Assembly: GCA_007922195.1 (NCBI GenBank) | Contig: ML682008.1 | Location: forward strand, 3,026,552 to 3,090,551 | Source of the DNA: Podocnemis expansa | Lineage: Eukaryota; Chordata; Testudines; Podocnemididae | Direction: 5' to 3' | DNA: 64,000 nucleotides | Shown here: positions 60,151 to 64,000 of the stretch, in pieces | Layout of the letters: each line of letters begins with the position of its first letter | How positions within the stretch are numbered: position 1 is the stretch's first letter | Notes under the pieces: generated by a model | What the model saw: only the letters and a program-made list of their open reading frames with translations | What the model was told of the DNA's origin: nothing | The model's database searches: none | Program-made: the position numbers and the translations under genes

Positions 60151-61360
60151 GTTTAAAATGATTGATTGATTAATCCCCAAACTTCTGCCCATTACTCACT
60201 AATTTTGTAATTTATATAAAACTTGTTCAAATCCACAATTATGTATTGATTATTTGAAAATTCTCTTAGAATGAAATACAAACCTAAACTAATACAGATT
60301 ATTTTGCAAGTAACAGGCAATAATCTGACTGCATCATCCTGCTGCAATGAATTACTTTGGGTTACACAGAATTATTGAGACTAGAATTTGGCACCATTGT
60401 GTGGGGCAAAGAGGTGCAATTAGATTAGTCTGGCTTTTATATACTCTGAAAATTGCACAGCACATTTTTTTTCCTCTGGTCACAATATTTCACTTCCAAA
60501 TGCCTGGATCTTTTATGTATGTGATTTATGTATGTTTGAAGCAGATGGCCCCACATTTCGAGGCATTTCGGGTAGTGAGGTCAGTAAACATTAAGGTGGA
60601 TGTCTTTCAGTTAGAGATGGACTGAGAACTGACTATATTTTTATTCTTGCCCCTTCTCCCATGACTACTAAATACCTCTGAAGAAAACTGGGTAGTTAAA
60701 ATCTAGAGCTGGACATAAATAGAAATTTTGCTTATCTTTATTGTAACTTGATTAAAACACTGAATTCTAGACTGCCTAACTTTATGGAAAAGAATTTCAA
60801 AACATGGTCCCAAACCATATTCATACTTCGTGTGTCTATCCCTTCCAAGTAATTATACTTCATGAAAGTCATCTGCAGAGCAATGGATTTTGTATTGCTG
60901 AATTTACCATCCAACACTGTTGCATCTCTATAAAGAATAATAACAAAGTCACATTTTGTTTGTTTGTTTTACATTAGATAAAAGTTCACCTGTTATGTAG
61001 AATATAGACTCTAAGAAAGAAAGAGGATGCCAAAAGCTGTCTATCAGGCCATTTAAATGAAGTCACCCACATGAAAAGCAACAGAATGGGTAACAGAAAA
61101 GGAAATTCAGCATTAAAATGTTTTGCACAATAATTCCATGTGTTCAGAATATTGAATGTTTAATACTGTGCCCACTTGAGATTGTAAATTTACAAGTGGC
61201 ATATTTTTCATTTCCCTGTTGGTTAGATAAAGAAAGGATAAGTTGAGAGAAACCTATAACAAAGGAGACCTAGTGTGTAAAAAGCCAGGGTATGAAAGAA
61301 CGCATCAGGCCAGAGTATTGCACAGAGTCACACCATGTGGATGCTGGTACTGCTCACTAA
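60151..61360. other. No gene seen
   Basis: AT-rich intron-like sequence. Small frames (92 codons at 60347, 105 codons at 61243) have no splice support; the second runs into the MITE. Confidence 0.4.
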
Positions 61361-62009
61361 AGGTGTGTTCACACAGCATTCTTATTTTGAAACAACAGAG
61401 GTTGTTTCAAAATAAGAAACGCCATGGCCACACGACATACGGCCATTTCAGAACAAGGAAACCCCTTGTTTCGAAATGGGAGCCATTCTTTCAAAATGGC
61501 TTAAACCCCATTTCCTATCGAAACAAGGTTCCGAAACAACATTTGACATTTGACATTTGACCTCTGGCCGGCAGAGGGAGACTGCAGGCAACCGTGGGGT
61601 GAAGCGCAGCCACGCGCCTCACCCCGCTGGTGTCTGCAGAGGGCTGCAGGCACCCGTGGGGTAAAGCGCAGCTGGGCGCCTCACCCCACTAGCTTTAAAG
61701 CCCGGGCTGCCCCCAAACCCCGCCACGGGGTCGGGAGCGCCCGGCTCGAGCCTGCCGCCCGGGCTGCCCCCAAACCGCGCCACGGGTCTGGGGCGCCCGG
61801 CTCAGCCCGCTGCTGCAGGGACCGGGGTGATCGTGGCCCTGGGATTTCCCGGCACAGCTGCTCCTGTGGACATACTCTTTCGCTCCCTTATTTCGAAGAC
61901 ACTTTTTTTGTCTTTTGAAATAAGGTGTTTCGAAATAACCCTTTATTTCAAAACAGCTTGTTTTGAAACATCTTGTTTCGAAACAAGCCCTCTGTGTGTG
62001 AACATAGCC
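61361..62009. mobile_element. Harbinger-like MITE with GC-rich cargo, 649 bp
   Basis: Ends AGGTGTGTTCACACAGC and TGTGTGTGAACATAGCC, flanked by TAA on both sides (61358-61360, 62010-62012). Arms are TTATTTTGAAACAACAGAGG and TTTCGAAATAACC units. The centre (61560-61860) is unlike the arms: strongly GC-rich and built of two tandemly duplicated units. A 122-codon frame across it (61550-61918) is not a recognised protein. Confidence 0.8.
61571..61813. repeat. Two adjacent tandem duplications inside the MITE
   Basis: Unit 1: GCAGAGGGAGACTGCAGGCA (61571) and GCAGAGGGCTGCAGGCACCC (61636), both continuing GTGGGGT.AAGCGCAGC. Unit 2: GCCCGGGCTGCCCCCAAACC at 61700 and again at 61757, period 57. Confidence 0.85.
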
Positions 62010-62255
62010 TAAAAGTTCTGTAGCACTTTTGATATATGGCTGTTTCAAATAGCACTAATCCATATACTAAGTCTCTGTGTAGACAATCAGAATCTTGATG
62101 CTGCTCATGAAGGCTTGAAAGTGATCACAGATATGCTTAACTTTGTGCACATGGTAGTTCCACTGATTAGTAAAGTTAACAGGATTAAATTGGCCACTCT
62201 ATGACCTATTTAACAAAATATATTGCAAAAAATCACTTGATTAGAAAATAACTAA

Positions 62256-62705
62256 GGCTATGTCTACACTCACAAAATTAATTCAAATTAGTTCATTCAA
62301 AATTTCTCCTAGACATGCTAAGCAATTAAATAACTATTTTGAATTAGCAGTATTTTAAATTTATTATTTCAAATTAGAAGTCCAGTGAAGACTCTCTAAT
62401 TCAAAATAAGATAGGAGTTATTATTTCAAAATAGAGAGTCTTTAGTAAACTCTCTATTTCAAAATAAGGGAAGGCGGGCAAAAGAATAGGGCCATTATTT
62501 CAACATAAGCCTATTCCACCACTTTGAATGACTTATTTCAGAATATTTTCAAAATAAGCATTATTTTGAAATAAAAGCAGGCTTTATTATTCCGAAATAG
62601 CACTTTGTTATTTCAAAATAAAAAAAAAGTCTTCATAGACAGGAAAAAAGTTATTTCAGAATAAGCCTCCTTATTTCAAAATAACTTCTCAGTGTAGACA
62701 TACCC
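62256..62705. mobile_element. Harbinger-like MITE, 450 bp
   Basis: Ends GGCTATGTCTACACTCACAA and CTCAGTGTAGACATACCC, with TAA on both sides (62253-62255, 62706-62708). Interior of TTATTTCAAAATAAG units and the block GGAAGGCGGGCAAAAGAATA shared with 15384-15846. Confidence 0.8.
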
Positions 62706-62997
62706 TAAATGTTAAGATAGAAATAACAAATAGTTTGCAAGGGGGAATTTCCTTGGTTGCTTGAGGGTACCAAAGAAACTGAGCCCTTATAAACACTACA
62801 CTAATATTTTTCTCTGCTCATTACATTAAAATTTGTTCTGGGCTGGTGTATCAAGCAACTTTTGTCACTTTTCTGATCTGTGAGGAAAACTGGTTATATT
62901 TCAGCGTGTAAATTCCTTTTGCTCTTTCTATCACCATACTTTTCTATATAAAAGCAGATCTTTTTTTTTCTTTTAAGAAAGGTCTTCTAAAAACTAC

Positions 62998-63055
62998 CTC
63001 TGCTTCTCAGAGTTTGTGGTTAACAAGCCAATGCTCAGTTCAGTCCATAGAACAA
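62998..63055 (-). CDS. Candidate internal coding exon, 18 codons
   Basis: On the minus strand the acceptor GCTTGTGCTATTTTCAG (63056) is strong; the donor CAGAG/GTAGTT (62997-62996) is moderate. 58 bases: two carried, 18 codons, two left. It is open in one frame only and reads VLWTELSIGLLTTNSEKQ. The leftover AG plus C of 47903-48055 gives serine, so the chain stays in frame. Family not recognised. The upstream exon, which should leave one base, is not firmly identified. Confidence 0.45.
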
Positions 63056-63599
63056 CTGAAAATAGCACAAGCAATAGATTTCCTGCTCCCTGTTAGGGTC
63101 TTTCTTTCAGAGACATAACATTGCAAGTTTGGTGTTGGGAATTCCATAAACTGGGGAAGCGGGTATGTGAGTGAAATTGAATCTGAATGCCAACAATAGA
63201 GAAAGAAGGGAAGAAAAGTAAACAAAAGGTTTTTCTTCCCTTCTGCAATAGTTGAACAAATACTTTTTTCAATGCATTGAGACTGAGAATACCACCCCAA
63301 AAAAGTTGGTCTATAGTGATTAAATTGTTAAAGAAATAACTTGAACTGACAAGTTGTACTATGCATTCAAAAAAACATTTTTTTGTTTCTCTCTGAGGCA
63401 CACACATAGGATTTCCGCACTGCTTACACACTACTTTGAGGGTTTAAATATGATTTAAATGAGGCACAGGCTTTGTGCTGGATCGTTGCACAAGAAGTGA
63501 ATTTGGAACTACTGTACAATGCCTATATTAAATAGAAGATTAATACTACTCCTAAGATATGAGTATCTAAAATTATAAGCTTTAAATTTAACCTGTGTG

Positions 63600-63780
63600 T
63601 GTGTGTAAATATATAATATAGCCAGATTTTTAGATATGAGCACATCAAATTATGCACTTAACCGAGTCAATTTTTTAGCGAGGCTTCAGTGTTGTTCCTT
63701 TATCCCATTGTCCTGAGCACTTCTTGAGATTTGGCCCTTTCATTTAGGTGCTTATAGAAGCTGTGCGGTTTTGAAAATCT
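63600..63780. repeat. Ancient unclassified repeat
   Basis: TCCTGAGCACTTCTTGAGAT, TTTGGCCCTTTCATTTAGGT and GCTTATAGAAGCTGTGCGG resemble the recurring decayed repeat. It reaches the donor of the next candidate. Confidence 0.35.
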
Positions 63781-63783
63781 TAC

Positions 63784-63806
63784 CTTTACATCTATAGTTT
63801 GGGGAA
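63784..63806 (-). other. Possible microexon or 3' end of a larger exon (weak)
   Basis: Minus-strand donor GTAAAG/GTAAGATT at 63783-63782 is good. An acceptor-like ACTGTGTTTGCAG gives a 23-base exon whose phases (one carried, one left) would fit 62998-63055. Alternatively the open frame continues to the right edge (99 codons) as a larger exon ending in phase 0, which would not fit. The adjoining repeat lowers confidence. Confidence 0.2.
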
Positions 63807-64000
63807 CTGCAAACACAGTTAAAGATCCATTATAATTGCCTCTGAACTGGATGGGCCTAGGACTTACAGATAAGGAGCTCTCAGTATAGGGATTTTGCAT
63901 ACTTCCAGTGTTCATTGTGCTACAACATTTTTCTTTAACTGATTTAATTTTTCTCAGAAGTGCCAAGTATGTTGTCTTACTGTTACTAGAAAGTACCATC

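Noticed and set aside
61550..61918. 122-codon plus-strand frame
   Set aside because: It is made of the duplicated GC-rich cargo of a MITE and runs into the MITE arm.
1..64000. CRISPR arrays, bacterial operons, tRNA or rRNA genes
   Set aside because: No spaced direct repeats, no ribosome-binding sites with long frames, and no cloverleaf or rRNA motifs were seen; the repeats are interspersed eukaryotic elements.

Overview
The window looks like non-mammalian amniote nuclear DNA, most likely turtle (perhaps soft-shelled) or a close sauropsid. The evidence is AT-rich sequence with no long open reading frames, several CR1-type LINE copies, degenerate MIR-type SINEs, and dense palindromic DNA-transposon derivatives (arms with TTTCGAAATAA-like repeats, ends reading GGCTATGTCTACAC). 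The species guess rests on remembered sauropsid repeats, not on a search. There are no bacterial genes, no CRISPR array, and no tRNA or rRNA gene that I could recognise.

The main result is a set of short candidate coding exons, all on the minus strand, with splice sites and codon phases that agree. Going 5' to 3' on the minus strand they are 63055-62998, 48055-47903, 42514-42406, 31371-31318, 30619-30551, 24279-24094 and 23817-23686. The last ends in TGA. Together they would encode about 250 residues of the C-terminal part of an unrecognised, probably mainly helical protein. The 5' part would lie beyond the right edge. Most of the window would then be introns of 0.3 to 15 kb loaded with repeats. 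This is a manual reading and is not verified by homology or transcripts.

Layout. 1-13.5 kb: unique AT-rich sequence, a CR1 3' end, ancient repeats and several inverted-repeat elements (family A). 13.5-19.1 kb: a hAT-like element, two Harbinger-like MITEs, and an old LINE interrupted by a CR1 3' fragment. 19-31.4 kb: candidate conserved non-coding blocks, two large fold-back elements and the 3' exons. 31.4-42.5 kb: SINEs, a CR1 3' end, a GC-rich element and one exon. 42.8-44.3 kb: a solo LTR, then a Harbinger-like MITE with a family A element inside it. 44.5-51.2 kb: purine-rich sequence, one exon, a CR1 fragment split by a 1-kb GC-rich insertion, and a hAT MITE. 54.4-62.7 kb: a truncated MITE joined to a long, decayed, minus-strand CR1 that lacks its 3' end, then two further MITEs. 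63-64 kb: the most upstream exon candidates.
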